From Alphaproteobacteria bacterium (GTDB lineage: Bacteria > Pseudomonadota > Alphaproteobacteria > UBA6615): a stretch of 64,000 nt of DNA. Shown here piece by piece: positions 9,256 to 19,269 of this stretch. The DNA is taken from assembly GCA_039980135.1 (NCBI GenBank), contig JBDXCV010000003.1:310001-374000 (forward strand). Direction: 5' to 3'. The position numbers and the translations under genes are program-made. Every line of letters begins with the position of its first letter. Within the stretch, counting starts at the first letter, position 1. The notes beneath the pieces are model-generated. The model ran no database searches, had not been told where the DNA came from, and worked only from the letters and a program-made list of their open reading frames with translations.

Positions 9256-9367
9256 GCTCGCCGGCAGCACAAGCAGCACGCAGACCACGGACGGACCGTC
9301 CCGTGTGGCCGTTCTGTCCGCGGCCGGCATCACATTCCTGGTAACGATTTTCGTCTTCTCGGCCTGA
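9230..9367 (+). CDS. Predicted 45-aa single-pass membrane microprotein
   Basis: Short ORF (ATG 9230, TGA 9365-9367) overlapping the last 26 bp of the bactofilin gene in another frame. It has a strong Shine-Dalgarno sequence, GGAGGAG at about 9217-9223, six bases before the ATG. The product has a basic N-terminus (MAMFRYIARLAG), a polar linker (STSSTQTTDGPSR) and one hydrophobic helix (VAVLSAAGITFLVTIFVFSA) ending the protein. The lipoprotein ATG follows the stop by 4 bp, so it bridges bactofilin and lipoprotein in a coupled set. I do not recognise a family. A membrane anchor or assembly partner for the bactofilin is inference. Confidence 0.6.
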   Translation: MAMFRYIARLAGSTSSTQTTDGPSRVAVLSAAGITFLVTIFVFSA

Positions 9368-9371
9368 GTTC

Positions 9372-9806
9372 ATGGTTTTTCGCGGCGCATTCATGCTGGC
9401 GGCCATGCTTGCGCTCACCGCTTGCGCCGACGCATTCGCACCTGCGCCTGCAGAGCGACAAACCACAACCGCGCCGCCACCCGCCCGCACGGCACCCGGG
9501 GCTACCGGGGTCGCACCGGCGCGTCAGGCACCATCGGCACCGGCACCCCGGATATCGGATTTGATCGGGCTTGCGACCGCGCAGATCGATGCGCGGATCG
9601 GGACCCCCGAACTGATCCGGCGCGAAGGCGATGGCGAGGTCCGGATTTACCACAACGCGGCCTGTATCCTGCATGTCTTCGCCTACCCGCGCCGCGCCGG
9701 CAGCGCGGACCGCCAGGCAACCCATATCGAGGCGCGCACACCCGACGGCCAGATCGTCGGCGACGAAGCCGACGACTGTCTGGCGCGCTTCACGAAAAGC
9801 GGATGA
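9372..9806 (+). CDS. Small predicted lipoprotein of unknown function
   Basis: 144-aa protein with a lipoprotein signal peptide (MVFRGAFMLAAMLALTAC, lipobox LTAC, lipidated Cys at 18). A Pro/Ala-rich low-complexity linker (about 22-60) is followed by a small globular domain (DLIGLATAQIDARIGTPELIRREGDGEVRIY) with two later cysteines (AACILHVF, DDCLARF) that could pair in the periplasm. The ATG follows the microprotein stop by 4 bp, implying coupling with the bactofilin operon. The domain's LxxLxxxxGxPxxxRREG pattern recalls outer-membrane SmpA/OmlA-like modules, but this is weak. Confidence 0.75.
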   Translation: MVFRGAFMLAAMLALTACADAFAPAPAERQTTTAPPPARTAPGATGVAPARQAPSAPAPRISDLIGLATAQIDARIGTPELIRREGDGEVRIYHNAACILHVFAYPRRAGSADRQATHIEARTPDGQIVGDEADDCLARFTKSG

Positions 9807-9844
9807 AACCGGCCGGATACGCGGCCGCCTGAAGGCGCCGAACT

Positions 9845-10489
9845 CTAGGCGGTGACCTTCGCCTTGTAGCGGCACAGATCCTCAACCGCACACGACATAC
9901 AGTCGGGCTTGCGCGCCTTGCACACATAGCGGCCGTGCAGGATCAGCCAGTGGTGGGCGTGACGCAGATAGTGTTCCGGCACCCGCTTCATCAACCCATC
10001 CTCAACCTTGCGGACATCCTTGCCCGGCGCCAGGCCCGTGCGGTTCGACAGCCGGAAGATATGCGTATCCACGGCCATTGTCGGCTCGCCGAAGGCCGTG
10101 TTGAGGACAACATTCGCCGTCTTCCGGCCCACACCCGGCAGCGCCTCCAGCGCTGCCCGGTCCGCCGGGACCTCGCCATCATGCTCGGCCAGCAACCGTT
10201 CGCTCAGCGCGATCACGTTCTTCGCCTTGTTCCGGAACAGGCCGATCGTGCGGATGTGGCCGATCAGCGCGTCTTCGCCCAGCGCCACCATTTTCGCCGG
10301 CGTATCGACGGTTTTGAACAATTCGGCCGTCGCCTTGTTCACCCCGACATCCGTCGCCTGGGCCGACATCACGACGGCAACCAGCAGGGTGTACACATTG
10401 GTGTATTCAAGCTCGGTGGTCGGATGAGGATTCGCGGCCGACAGGCGGGCGAAAAACTCCTCGATCTCGTCTTTGGTCATGCGGGCCAT
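9845..10489 (-). CDS. nth: Endonuclease III (DNA glycosylase/AP lyase)
   Basis: Base-excision repair enzyme that removes oxidised pyrimidines and cuts at abasic sites; 214 aa, typical length. The helix-hairpin-helix LPGVGRKTANVVL carries the catalytic Lys, and the catalytic Asp lies in VDTHIFRLSNR. The [4Fe-4S] ligands are complete with spacing C-X6-C-X2-C-X5-C at the C-terminus (CKARKPDCMSCAVEDLC). Convergent with the lipoprotein gene. A short dyad (TCATGC-AAG-GCATGA, 10506-10520) lies just upstream of its start. Confidence 0.97.
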   Translation of the reverse strand: MARMTKDEIEEFFARLSAANPHPTTELEYTNVYTLLVAVVMSAQATDVGVNKATAELFKTVDTPAKMVALGEDALIGHIRTIGLFRNKAKNVIALSERLLAEHDGEVPADRAALEALPGVGRKTANVVLNTAFGEPTMAVDTHIFRLSNRTGLAPGKDVRKVEDGLMKRVPEHYLRHAHHWLILHGRYVCKARKPDCMSCAVEDLCRYKAKVTA

Positions 10490-10649
10490 AAAATCTCATC
10501 GTCGATCATGCAAGGCATGATGGGAAATTACCCTGTTTCCGGTCGCGGGGCAGCCACAGAACGCGGAACAATAACCAGGCCGATCACAAAGCGGCGACTG
10601 CGACAAAGCGTATCTTTTCGTGTCCCTTCCCGCAGCCTAGACTTCGGCC

Positions 10650-11138
10650 ATGGATCATGTCCGTTCGGAGCCGATCTTCGATGCCGTGCTCACCCCGCAC
10701 CGCAGCCTGAGCCCCCAGGGGGTCCGGTATCTGCTGTTCGGGCTGGCCGGGATGCTGAGCCTGGTCGGCCTGTTCTTCGCCGCCCAGGGTGCCTGGCCGG
10801 TGCTGCCCTTCTTCGGCTGTGAAATTCTGCTGTTCGCGTGGGCCTTTCGCGCCAATGCACGCGACGGACGGCGGTTCGAGCATCTGTGCCTCACCCCCGA
10901 GGCCATGACGGTCGCCCGCGTGCGCCCGTCGGGACAGGCGCATGAGCATAAATTCGCACCGCCCCACTGGTTGTCCGTGGAACTTTCACCGCGCCCCGGG
11001 GGTGACAATGAATTACGGCTCGCGAGCCATGGGCGGTCACTGTCGGTCGGGGGCTTCCTGACGCCCGAAGAACGTGGCGATCTGGCGAATGCACTGCGCG
11101 ACGCCCTCGGAAAACTGCGCGCGTCCCGGAACGCCTAG
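10650..11138 (+). CDS. DUF2244-domain integral membrane protein
   Basis: 162-aa protein of the DUF2244 family, common in alphaproteobacteria and of unknown function. Two hydrophobic helices near residues 27-45 and 50-67 (YLLFGLAGMLSLVGLFFAAQ, then VLPFFGCEILLFAWAF) are followed by a cytoplasmic beta-rich domain with the family-like LTPEAMTV and PPHWLSVEL. No clear ribosome-binding site precedes the ATG. The stop overlaps that of convergent dapB through a CTAG tetranucleotide. Confidence 0.8.
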   Translation: MDHVRSEPIFDAVLTPHRSLSPQGVRYLLFGLAGMLSLVGLFFAAQGAWPVLPFFGCEILLFAWAFRANARDGRRFEHLCLTPEAMTVARVRPSGQAHEHKFAPPHWLSVELSPRPGGDNELRLASHGRSLSVGGFLTPEERGDLANALRDALGKLRASRNA

Positions 11139-11959
11139 CCGCCGCCCAGCCCCAGTACATCCATCATCGAGTAGAGACCCGGCTTCTGCCCACCGGTCCA
11201 GTTCGCCGCGCGGACGGCACCACGCGCGAAAATCCCCCGGTCGGTCGCCCGGTGGGTCAGCTCGATGCGCTCCCCCGCGGCCGCGAACACGACGCTGTGC
11301 TCGCCCACGACATCACCGCCGCGCAAGGTGGCGAAACCGATATTCCCGCGCTGGCGCTCCCCGGTGATGCCCTCGCGCGAAAGCACTTTCTCCGTGTCGA
11401 AATCGACGCCGCGTCCGCGCGCCGCCGCCTCGCCGAGGCTCAACGCCGTGCCGGACGGGGCATCGACCTTGTGCTTGTGATGCATCTCGACGATCTCGAT
11501 GTCGAAGTCAGGATCGAGCGCACGTGCCACCTGCTCGGTGATCGCGAACAGGAGGTTAACCCCGCTCGACATGTTCGATGCCCAGACGACCGGAACCTTT
11601 GCGGCCGCCGCGTCGAGCGCGGCGCGATGCGCTGCCTCCAGGCCGGTCGTACCGGCGATCAACGCACAGCCCGCCTCGGCTGACATGGCGGCATGGGCGG
11701 CGGTCGCCGCGGGGACCGTGAAATCAATCACGGCATCGACACTGGCAAAAACGGCCGCCGCGTCATCGGTGATCGCGACACCGCTCTCGCCGACACCCGC
11801 CAGCAGGCCCGGGTCGGCCCCGAGATGCGTCGAGCCGGCCACTTCGCTCGCGCCGGCGAGCACGCAGCCGTCGGTTTCCGCCACGACGCGCACGAGCATC
11901 TGGCCCATGCGCCCGCCGGCGCCGACAATGCCAATTTTCCGTTGATCGACCATCTTCAT
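11135..11959 (-). CDS. dapB: 4-hydroxy-tetrahydrodipicolinate reductase
   Basis: Reduces hydroxytetrahydrodipicolinate with NAD(P)H in the diaminopimelate/lysine pathway, supplying peptidoglycan and lysine. 274 aa; nucleotide-binding loop IVGAGGRMGQML at residues 10-21, GTTGL loop, and catalytic/substrate block EMHHKHKVDAPSGTAL are intact. Two candidate starts (ATG 11959 or 11953) share the GAGGGTGG ribosome site. It lies downstream of dnaJ on the same strand (83-bp gap), the dnaK-dnaJ-dapB order common in alphaproteobacteria. Confidence 0.97.
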   Translation of the reverse strand: MKMVDQRKIGIVGAGGRMGQMLVRVVAETDGCVLAGASEVAGSTHLGADPGLLAGVGESGVAITDDAAAVFASVDAVIDFTVPAATAAHAAMSAEAGCALIAGTTGLEAAHRAALDAAAAKVPVVWASNMSSGVNLLFAITEQVARALDPDFDIEIVEMHHKHKVDAPSGTALSLGEAAARGRGVDFDTEKVLSREGITGERQRGNIGFATLRGGDVVGEHSVVFAAAGERIELTHRATDRGIFARGAVRAANWTGGQKPGLYSMMDVLGLGGG

Positions 11960-12042
11960 CCACCCTCAACCGGCGGCATGCCGGAACGGCGGCGACCATA
12001 GCATTTCACGCGCCCGGGTAAACGCACCCCGGCGCAAAAGCG

Positions 12043-13179
12043 CTAGTCCTTCAGGTCGTCCCAGAACTCTTTCACCTTGGTGAAAAAGCCTTCGGATTCG
12101 GGGCTGTGTTTTGTGGACCCGCCGCCCGCATCCGAGAATTTCTTGAGCAGGTCGCGCTGCTCCTTGGTCAGGTTGACCGGCGTCTCGATCTGCGCCTGCA
12201 CATACATATCACCGCGCGAATTCGCCCGCAGGACCGACATGCCCTTCGAGCGGAGCCGGAATTGCTGGCCGGTCTGGGTGCCGGCGGGAATGTTCACCCG
12301 TGCGCGTGCGCCATCAATCGTCGGCACCTCGATCGAGCCGCCCAGCGATGCCGTCGTCATCGGGATTGGCACCCGGCACTGGATGTCGGCCCCGTCGCGC
12401 CGGAAAAACCGATGCGGCCGGATGGTAACGAAAATATACAGATCGCCCGGCGGCCCACCGCGCAGCCCCGCCTCGCCCTCGCCCGCGACGCGGATCCGGG
12501 TGCCATCCTCGATCCCCGCCGGCACGTTGACCGACAGGGTTTTCTCCTTGTTCATGCGCCCCGCACCACCGCAGGAGCCGCACGGGTTGTCGACCATCCG
12601 GCCCGCACCATGGCAGGTCGGACAGGTGCGCTCGACGGTGAAGAAGCCCTGCTGCGCCCGCACTTTCCCCGCGCCCTGACAGGACGGGCAGGTGACCGGC
12701 TCGGCCCCGCCAGCCGCGCCCGAACCGTGGCACGAATCGCACGCTGCCGAGGCATTCACCCTGACCCGGGTTTGCTTGCCGGCGAAGGCATCCTCAAGAC
12801 TGACGTCGAGATTGTATCGCAGGTCGGAGCCGCGGGTGCTGGCCTGCCGACGCCCGCCGCGGCCGCCCATGCCGAACATTTCATCGAAGATGTCCGCGAA
12901 ACCGCCGCCCGAGAAATCGAACCCGCCGCCGCCTTGTCCGGCACCCGCACCGCCTTCGAACGCCTCATGCCCGTAGCGGTCATAGGCGGCGCGCTTGTCG
13001 TCATCCTTCAGGATGTCATAGGCCTGATTGATTTCCTTGAACTGGCGCTCGGCGTCCGCATTGTCGGGGTTGCGGTCCGGGTGCAGCTCCTTGGCGAGCT
13101 TGCGATAGGCGCTCTTGAGCGCCGCGGCATCCGCGCCGCGGTCTACACCCAGTGTTTCGTACAAATCTTTATCAGCCAT
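12043..13179 (-). CDS. dnaJ: Chaperone protein DnaJ
   Basis: Hsp40 co-chaperone that stimulates DnaK ATPase and delivers unfolded substrates; 378 aa. J-domain at residues 3-70 with the HPD tripeptide ([12 protein letters not shown]), then a Gly/Phe-rich linker ([18 protein letters not shown]). The zinc region has four CxxCxGxG repeats ([32 protein letters not shown]), followed by the C-terminal substrate domain. Located 97 bp downstream of dnaK, with hairpins in the gap. Confidence 0.98.
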   Translation of the reverse strand: MADKDLYETLGVDRGADAAALKSAYRKLAKELHPDRNPDNADAERQFKEINQAYDILKDDDKRAAYDRYGHEAFEGGAGAGQGGGGFDFSGGGFADIFDEMFGMGGRGGRRQASTRGSDLRYNLDVSLEDAFAGKQTRVRVNASAACDSCHGSGAAGGAEPVTCPSCQGAGKVRAQQGFFTVERTCPTCHGAGRMVDNPCGSCGGAGRMNKEKTLSVNVPAGIEDGTRIRVAGEGEAGLRGGPPGDLYIFVTIRPHRFFRRDGADIQCRVPIPMTTASLGGSIEVPTIDGARARVNIPAGTQTGQQFRLRSKGMSVLRANSRGDMYVQAQIETPVNLTKEQRDLLKKFSDAGGGSTKHSPESEGFFTKVKEFWDDLKD

Positions 13180-13227
13180 GGACGTTCCCCACCCCTACAC
13201 CGAATGAAGAGGGACGAACCCGCCGGC

Positions 13228-13263
13228 GGCCGGCGTTTCGGCGCCGGCCCCGGGTTCGAACCC
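13228..13263. other. Tandem palindromes in the dnaK-dnaJ gap
   Basis: An 8-bp perfect stem GGCCGGCG (13228-13235) / CGCCGGCC (13242-13249) with a 6-base loop is followed by the perfect 12-bp palindrome GGGTTCGAACCC (13252-13263). Both lie between the dnaK stop and the dnaJ start on the minus-strand transcript. They lack a T-run, so a partial attenuator or an mRNA-stabilising structure that lowers dnaJ relative to dnaK is more plausible than full termination. Confidence 0.5.
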
Positions 13264-13276
13264 CTCCAGGCCCCGG

Positions 13277-15241
<1,965 letters not shown>

Positions 15242-15346
15242 GAGTTCCTCACTTTTCAGCAGACCTGCCCGGCCCAAACGGCACCGGCACAGGCCCCTGT
15301 ATTTCAAATGGGTGGGCCCACATCACGAGCCCTGTATTGTTCGACG

Positions 15347-15377
15347 CACATATAGGGAGGGCGCAACCCGTGTGCAA
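15347..15377 (-). promoter_or_regulatory. Predicted RpoH (heat-shock sigma) promoter of dnaK
   Basis: On the minus strand a -35 TTGCAC (15377-15372) is followed 16 bp later by the -10 region CCTATATGTG (15356-15347), which fits CYTATNTNNG, the alphaproteobacterial RpoH -10 consensus as I recall it. It lies about 105 bp upstream of the dnaK ATG, facing dnaK. The -35 has G rather than C before TTG. Supports heat-shock control by RpoH. Confidence 0.55.
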
Positions 15378-15433
15378 CCGCTAGGCTGTGGCGTTTTTCA
15401 GGTTTCCGACCGCGATATTTGCCCCGACACGCC

Positions 15434-16366
15434 ATGACGATCATCTCCGCGAGCTACAAGACCGATATTCCGGCCTTCTACGGCGACTGGTTCCGGGCCC
15501 GACGCATGGCTGGGTCGTGCGATGTGCGTAACGTGTGGAACGGCAAAACCTTCCGGGTTTCATTGCGTGACGCCGATTGCAGCGGCTTCGTGTTCTGGAC
15601 CCGAAATGCCAAACCGTTTCTCGCGGAACTCGCACGAACCGCACAAACCCGCCCCTTCGTCGTCCAATACACGGTCACGGGCTATCCCCGCGCGCTCGAA
15701 CGTGCGGTTGTGGCGCCGGACGCGGCCATCGACAATCTTCGTTTTATTTCAGATGTTTATGGATCACGCGCGGCGGTCTGGCGCTATGATCCGGTGGTGA
15801 TAACCGACGCGACCCCGGCCGCCTGGCACATCGACAATTTCACCCGCATCGCCGGCGCGCTCGCGGGCCATCTTGACGAGGTCGTCGTCAGTTTTGCCCA
15901 GATTTACCGCAAGACCCGGCGCAACCTCGACCGCGCGGCGGTTGAAACCGGAAATAGCTGGGCCGAGCCCGACGACGCGGCAAGACGGGAATTGCTCGCA
16001 CAGCTTCGCGATATCGCCGGACAAAACGGCCTCAACCTCACGGTCTGCGCGCAGCCTGCCCTCGAAATCGATCACGAACCGGCCCGATGCATCGACTCGG
16101 CACGCCTCGATGCGGTCGCCGCATTTTTGGGCCACCCGCCCGTGAGCGCCCGCACACCGCCGGCGAACAGAGCCGCAAGACCCGGCTGCCTGTGCGCCGA
16201 ATCCCGGGATATTGGCGCCTATGAGACCTGCCCCCATGGTTGTGTTTACTGCTACGCGGTGAGCCGGCCCGAAAAGGCCAGACAGGCCCACAAGACCCAC
16301 GACCCGAACGCCGCGATTCTGGGCCTCGCGACGGTAACCGCCCCGAAAGAGAATCTCCCGGCATGA
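15434..16366 (+). CDS. DUF1848 protein with C-terminal cysteine cluster
   Basis: 310-aa DUF1848-family protein of unknown function. The N-terminus has ISASYKTDIPAFYGDWF and FVFWTRNAKPF, the middle has VVQYTVTGYPR and AVWRYDPVVI. A C-terminal cluster (CLCAESRDIGAYETC, then PHGCVYCYA) gives C-x-C...C-x3-C-x2-C spacing, like Fe-S binding in radical-SAM proteins such as spore photoproduct lyase; a redox or SAM role is inference. ATG 16363 of the next gene overlaps the TGA (ATGA), so the two are coupled. ATG 15434 preferred over an in-frame TTG at 15419. Lies between dnaK and grpE on the opposite strand. Confidence 0.82.
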   Translation: MTIISASYKTDIPAFYGDWFRARRMAGSCDVRNVWNGKTFRVSLRDADCSGFVFWTRNAKPFLAELARTAQTRPFVVQYTVTGYPRALERAVVAPDAAIDNLRFISDVYGSRAAVWRYDPVVITDATPAAWHIDNFTRIAGALAGHLDEVVVSFAQIYRKTRRNLDRAAVETGNSWAEPDDAARRELLAQLRDIAGQNGLNLTVCAQPALEIDHEPARCIDSARLDAVAAFLGHPPVSARTPPANRAARPGCLCAESRDIGAYETCPHGCVYCYAVSRPEKARQAHKTHDPNAAILGLATVTAPKENLPA

Positions 16367-17274
16367 ACGCTCCCGCGACACCCCCCGCCCATCCGGTCGA
16401 CATCCTCGATTTCCTCGACAAACAGGGCGTCATGTTACCGCCGCTGAAGATCGTCGATGTCGGGGCGATGGATGTCGGCGAAGGCGAGCCCTGGGCACGT
16501 CTGGTCGAATCCGGGGCTGCCCGCCTCGTGGGATTCGAGCCCAATGCCGACGAGTACAGGAAACTCACCGCGGCGGGCCGGCCCAACACGGACTACCTGC
16601 CCCACGCGCTCGGCGACGGCGCGGCCCACACGCTCTATGTGGGTGCGGTACCGATGACGTCGTCCCTGTTTGCACCCGACCCGAAGGTGATGCAGCAATT
16701 CCACAGCCTTTGGGAGTTGTGCGAGACGGCCGAGGAAATCCCGGTCGACACGGTCCGCCTCGACGATATCGCCGATGTGCGGCCGATGGATTTCCTGAAA
16801 CTGGACATCCAGGGCGCCGAACTCATGGCGCTCGGGGCCGCCACATCGGCGCTCGCCGACACCGTTGCGATCCAAGTCGAGGTCGCCTTCCTGCCGATCT
16901 ACAAGGACCAGCCGCTGTTCGCCGATGTGGATACATTCCTGCGGGCACACGGGTTCGCGTTCCACACGATGGTCGGCGTGGGATCGCGACCGTTCCGCCC
17001 GCTGATCAAGGACGCCAATCCCAACCGCGGCTTCGCACAAGTCATCTGGAGCAACGCACTGTACTTCCGCGACACGACCGATTTCCCGCGTCTGGTACAT
17101 GAAAACCCGGACGCCGTGCTGAAAATCGCGATCCTCGCCCACGAGATGTATGGCGCCTTCGACCTCGCGGCGGTCGCCCTGCAGCATTACGGTGCCGCGC
17201 AAAAACAGGGCCTGGCGACGGCCTACATCCGCACGCTGACGGCGGCCGACCCCACGATCACCGCGCAGAAATAA
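16363..17274 (+). CDS. FkbM-family SAM-dependent methyltransferase
   Basis: 303-aa protein with the FkbM-type Rossmann methyltransferase fold. Motif I is KIVDVGAMDVGEGEPW (about residues 27-42), the SAM-ribose acidic position is in LVGFEPNADEY, and FLKLDIQGAELMALGAA is the strongly conserved FkbM block. FkbM enzymes O-methylate sugars or polyketides; the acceptor here is unknown. The start overlaps the DUF1848 stop (ATGA) and the stop abuts the convergent grpE stop. No glycan-synthesis genes are adjacent. Confidence 0.88.
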   Translation: MNAPATPPAHPVDILDFLDKQGVMLPPLKIVDVGAMDVGEGEPWARLVESGAARLVGFEPNADEYRKLTAAGRPNTDYLPHALGDGAAHTLYVGAVPMTSSLFAPDPKVMQQFHSLWELCETAEEIPVDTVRLDDIADVRPMDFLKLDIQGAELMALGAATSALADTVAIQVEVAFLPIYKDQPLFADVDTFLRAHGFAFHTMVGVGSRPFRPLIKDANPNRGFAQVIWSNALYFRDTTDFPRLVHENPDAVLKIAILAHEMYGAFDLAAVALQHYGAAQKQGLATAYIRTLTAADPTITAQK

Positions 17275-17958
17275 TCAGGAACCGGGTTCGGCGTTCGGGT
17301 CGGGTGCCGCTTCGGGTGCCGGCGCGGCCGCCGGCGGGGCCGCCGATTTCGCGACCCCGACCCGGGCGGGGCGCAGCAGCCGGTCGTGCAGCCTGTAGCC
17401 CGCCTGCATCACCTGGGCGACGCTGCCATTGGGCAAGTCGCTGTCCGGCACTTCGTACATGGCCTCATGCAGGTTGGGGTCGAACGGTTCGCCCGTCGGG
17501 TCGAGGCGTTCGATCTTGTGCGCCGCAAGTGCGCCCTGGAAATCATTCTGCACCGCGATTACACCTTCAAGCAGGGTCTGCAGCAGCTCATGCTCACCAC
17601 GCCGCTCCTCGGGCACCGCGAACAGCGCGCGTTCCAGGTTGTCGCCGATGGACAGGATGTCCCGCGCGAACCCGGTCACCGCATAGCGGTGCGCGTCCTC
17701 GATCTGGCGTTCGGCGCGCTTGCGCACATTCTCGGTCTCGGCCATAGCGCGCAACAACTGGTCACGCAGCTGCGACACCTCGCCCTCGAGCTCGACGATG
17801 CGCGCGGCATGCTTGCCGCCGCCCCAGCGGTTGCCGTCCGCGTCGGTCGGCGACGGCTCGGCCGCCTCCGCCTCGCCGGGCGCCGCGGGTGCCGCGTCAT
17901 TCGCAGGGGCGCCGGTCTCCGGGCTCTCGGGGGTACCGTTTTCGTTTTCTTCGCTCAT
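17275..17958 (-). CDS. grpE: Nucleotide exchange factor GrpE
   Basis: Exchange factor for DnaK, 227 aa. A disordered acidic/Ala-rich N-terminus (1-50) precedes the long dimerising coiled coil (RIVELEGEVSQLRDQLLRAMAETENVRKRAERQIEDA). The C-terminal beta domain has the family block FDPNLHEAMYEVPDSDLPNGSVAQVMQAGY. A Pro/Ala-rich tail follows. ATG 17958 is used because family similarity begins there; the frame is open further upstream. It lies 64 bp after hrcA on the same strand, forming an hrcA-grpE heat-shock operon. Confidence 0.97.
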   Translation of the reverse strand: MSEENENGTPESPETGAPANDAAPAAPGEAEAAEPSPTDADGNRWGGGKHAARIVELEGEVSQLRDQLLRAMAETENVRKRAERQIEDAHRYAVTGFARDILSIGDNLERALFAVPEERRGEHELLQTLLEGVIAVQNDFQGALAAHKIERLDPTGEPFDPNLHEAMYEVPDSDLPNGSVAQVMQAGYRLHDRLLRPARVGVAKSAAPPAAAPAPEAAPDPNAEPGS

Positions 17959-18022
17959 CTGTTCGCTTTCTTTCCAGCGTGCGTGCCGGTCGTTGTAATT
18001 CGAAACCAGGGGATTGTCGCGC

Positions 18023-19066
18023 TTATCCGACCAGCCGGCCGACGATCTGCGCCGTGTAGTCCACCACGGGAATGATCCGGGCATAGTTGATCCGGGTCGG
18101 GCCGATCACGCCGACCGCCCCGACGATTTGTTGCTCGCTGTTGTGATAGGGCGCGACGACGACCGAACATCCGGCGAGCGAGAACAGGTCGCTCTCCGCC
18201 CCGATGAAGATCTGTACGCCCTCACCGCCCCGCGCCATGTCCAGGAGCTTGATCCAGGATTCCTTCGTCTCCAGCGCATCATAAAGGCTGCGCACATGGG
18301 CCAGGTCCTCGACGGCCTGCACGTCGTCGAGCAGGCGTTCCGCGCCGCTCACGATCAGGGCGGCCTCGGCACCGTCGCCGGTGGCGGTCGCCATCCCGGC
18401 CTCGACAAGCTTCTGGGTCACCACATCCAGGTCGCGGCGATGAAGCTCCAGTTCCGCCGCGATTTGCCCCTGGGCCTCCTCAATGGTCTTGCCGACCATG
18501 CGCGCAGACAGGAAATTCGAGGCCTCGACCATGGCCGACGCCGGCATGTCGTTCGGCATCTCGATGACCCGGTTCTCGACGCTGCCGTCTTCCGTCACCA
18601 GGACCACCAGCGCCCGGCCCGGCGCCAGCGAGACGAACTCGATGTGGCGCAAGGCCGAATCACTCTTCGGCGCCACGACGAGCCCGGCACAGTTGCTCAG
18701 GCCCGAAAGCACGCGGGTGGCCTCCGACAGCGTCTGCTGCACACTGCGGCCTTCGGCGGCGCATTGCGCCTCGATCGTCTGGCGTTCCGCCTCGGTCAGG
18801 TGCCCGACCTCGAGCAGCCCGTCAACGAACAGGCGCAGGCCTGCCTCGGTCGGAATACGCCCCGCCGATGCATGCGGCGAGAACAGCAGGCCGGAATCCT
18901 GAAGGTCGGCCATCACATTGCGGATCGTCGCCGGTGACAGCTCCATCCCCAGATTGCGCGACAGGGTGCGCGATCCGACCGCCTCACCCGTTTCCAGATA
19001 GGCGTCGATGATCTGCCGAAGAACTTCGGAGCTGCGCTGGTTGAGCTGTGGGATCGCCCGGCTCAT
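18023..19066 (-). CDS. hrcA: Heat-inducible transcription repressor HrcA
   Basis: Repressor that binds CIRCE operators, 347 aa. The N-terminal winged helix (QLNQRSSEVLRQIIDAYLETGEAVGSRTLSRNLGMELSPATIRNVMADLQDSGLL) is followed by HASAGRIPTEAGLRLFVD and a GAF-like regulatory domain ending GVIGPTRINYARIIPVVDYTAQIV. ATG 19066 is chosen by homologue length. No CIRCE repeat is visible here or near dnaK, so its targets (probably groESL) must lie elsewhere; the operon itself seems RpoH-controlled. Confidence 0.96.
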   Translation of the reverse strand: MSRAIPQLNQRSSEVLRQIIDAYLETGEAVGSRTLSRNLGMELSPATIRNVMADLQDSGLLFSPHASAGRIPTEAGLRLFVDGLLEVGHLTEAERQTIEAQCAAEGRSVQQTLSEATRVLSGLSNCAGLVVAPKSDSALRHIEFVSLAPGRALVVLVTEDGSVENRVIEMPNDMPASAMVEASNFLSARMVGKTIEEAQGQIAAELELHRRDLDVVTQKLVEAGMATATGDGAEAALIVSGAERLLDDVQAVEDLAHVRSLYDALETKESWIKLLDMARGGEGVQIFIGAESDLFSLAGCSVVVAPYHNSEQQIVGAVGVIGPTRINYARIIPVVDYTAQIVGRLVG

Positions 19067-19122
19067 CGACGTTGAATATCCGCTTTTGCGCGACCGGAAT
19101 CGACGGTCGTCAGGTCCGCAGA

Positions 19123-19151
19123 ACTTAGGCACGCCCCGGCGCCTAATCAAG
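19123..19151 (-). promoter_or_regulatory. Predicted RpoH promoter of hrcA-grpE
   Basis: Minus-strand CTTG (19151-19148), an 18-bp spacer and CCTAAGT (19129-19123), about 57 bp upstream of the hrcA ATG. This matches the RpoH pattern CTTG-N17/18-CYTATNT with one mismatch in the -10. Correct orientation and position support it; the divergent rph gene shares the region. Confidence 0.42.
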
Positions 19152-19269
19152 AACGACGGCGACAGGAGATCAACGTCGGGCCGCCACGTGATTCCGCGTC
19201 TGGACGCAACCCCACCGCAAAGACTAACGTCGCCGCCTCACAACCGACCCTAGCCGCACTGGAACCCCG

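Noticed and set aside
13252-13263. GGGTTCGAACCC looks like a tRNA T-loop
   Set aside because: No acceptor, D or anticodon arms can be folded around it; it is a plain palindrome between dnaK and dnaJ.
19067-19269. CIRCE operator expected near hrcA
   Set aside because: No TTAGCACTC / GAGTGCTAA pair in the hrcA-rph region or before dnaK.
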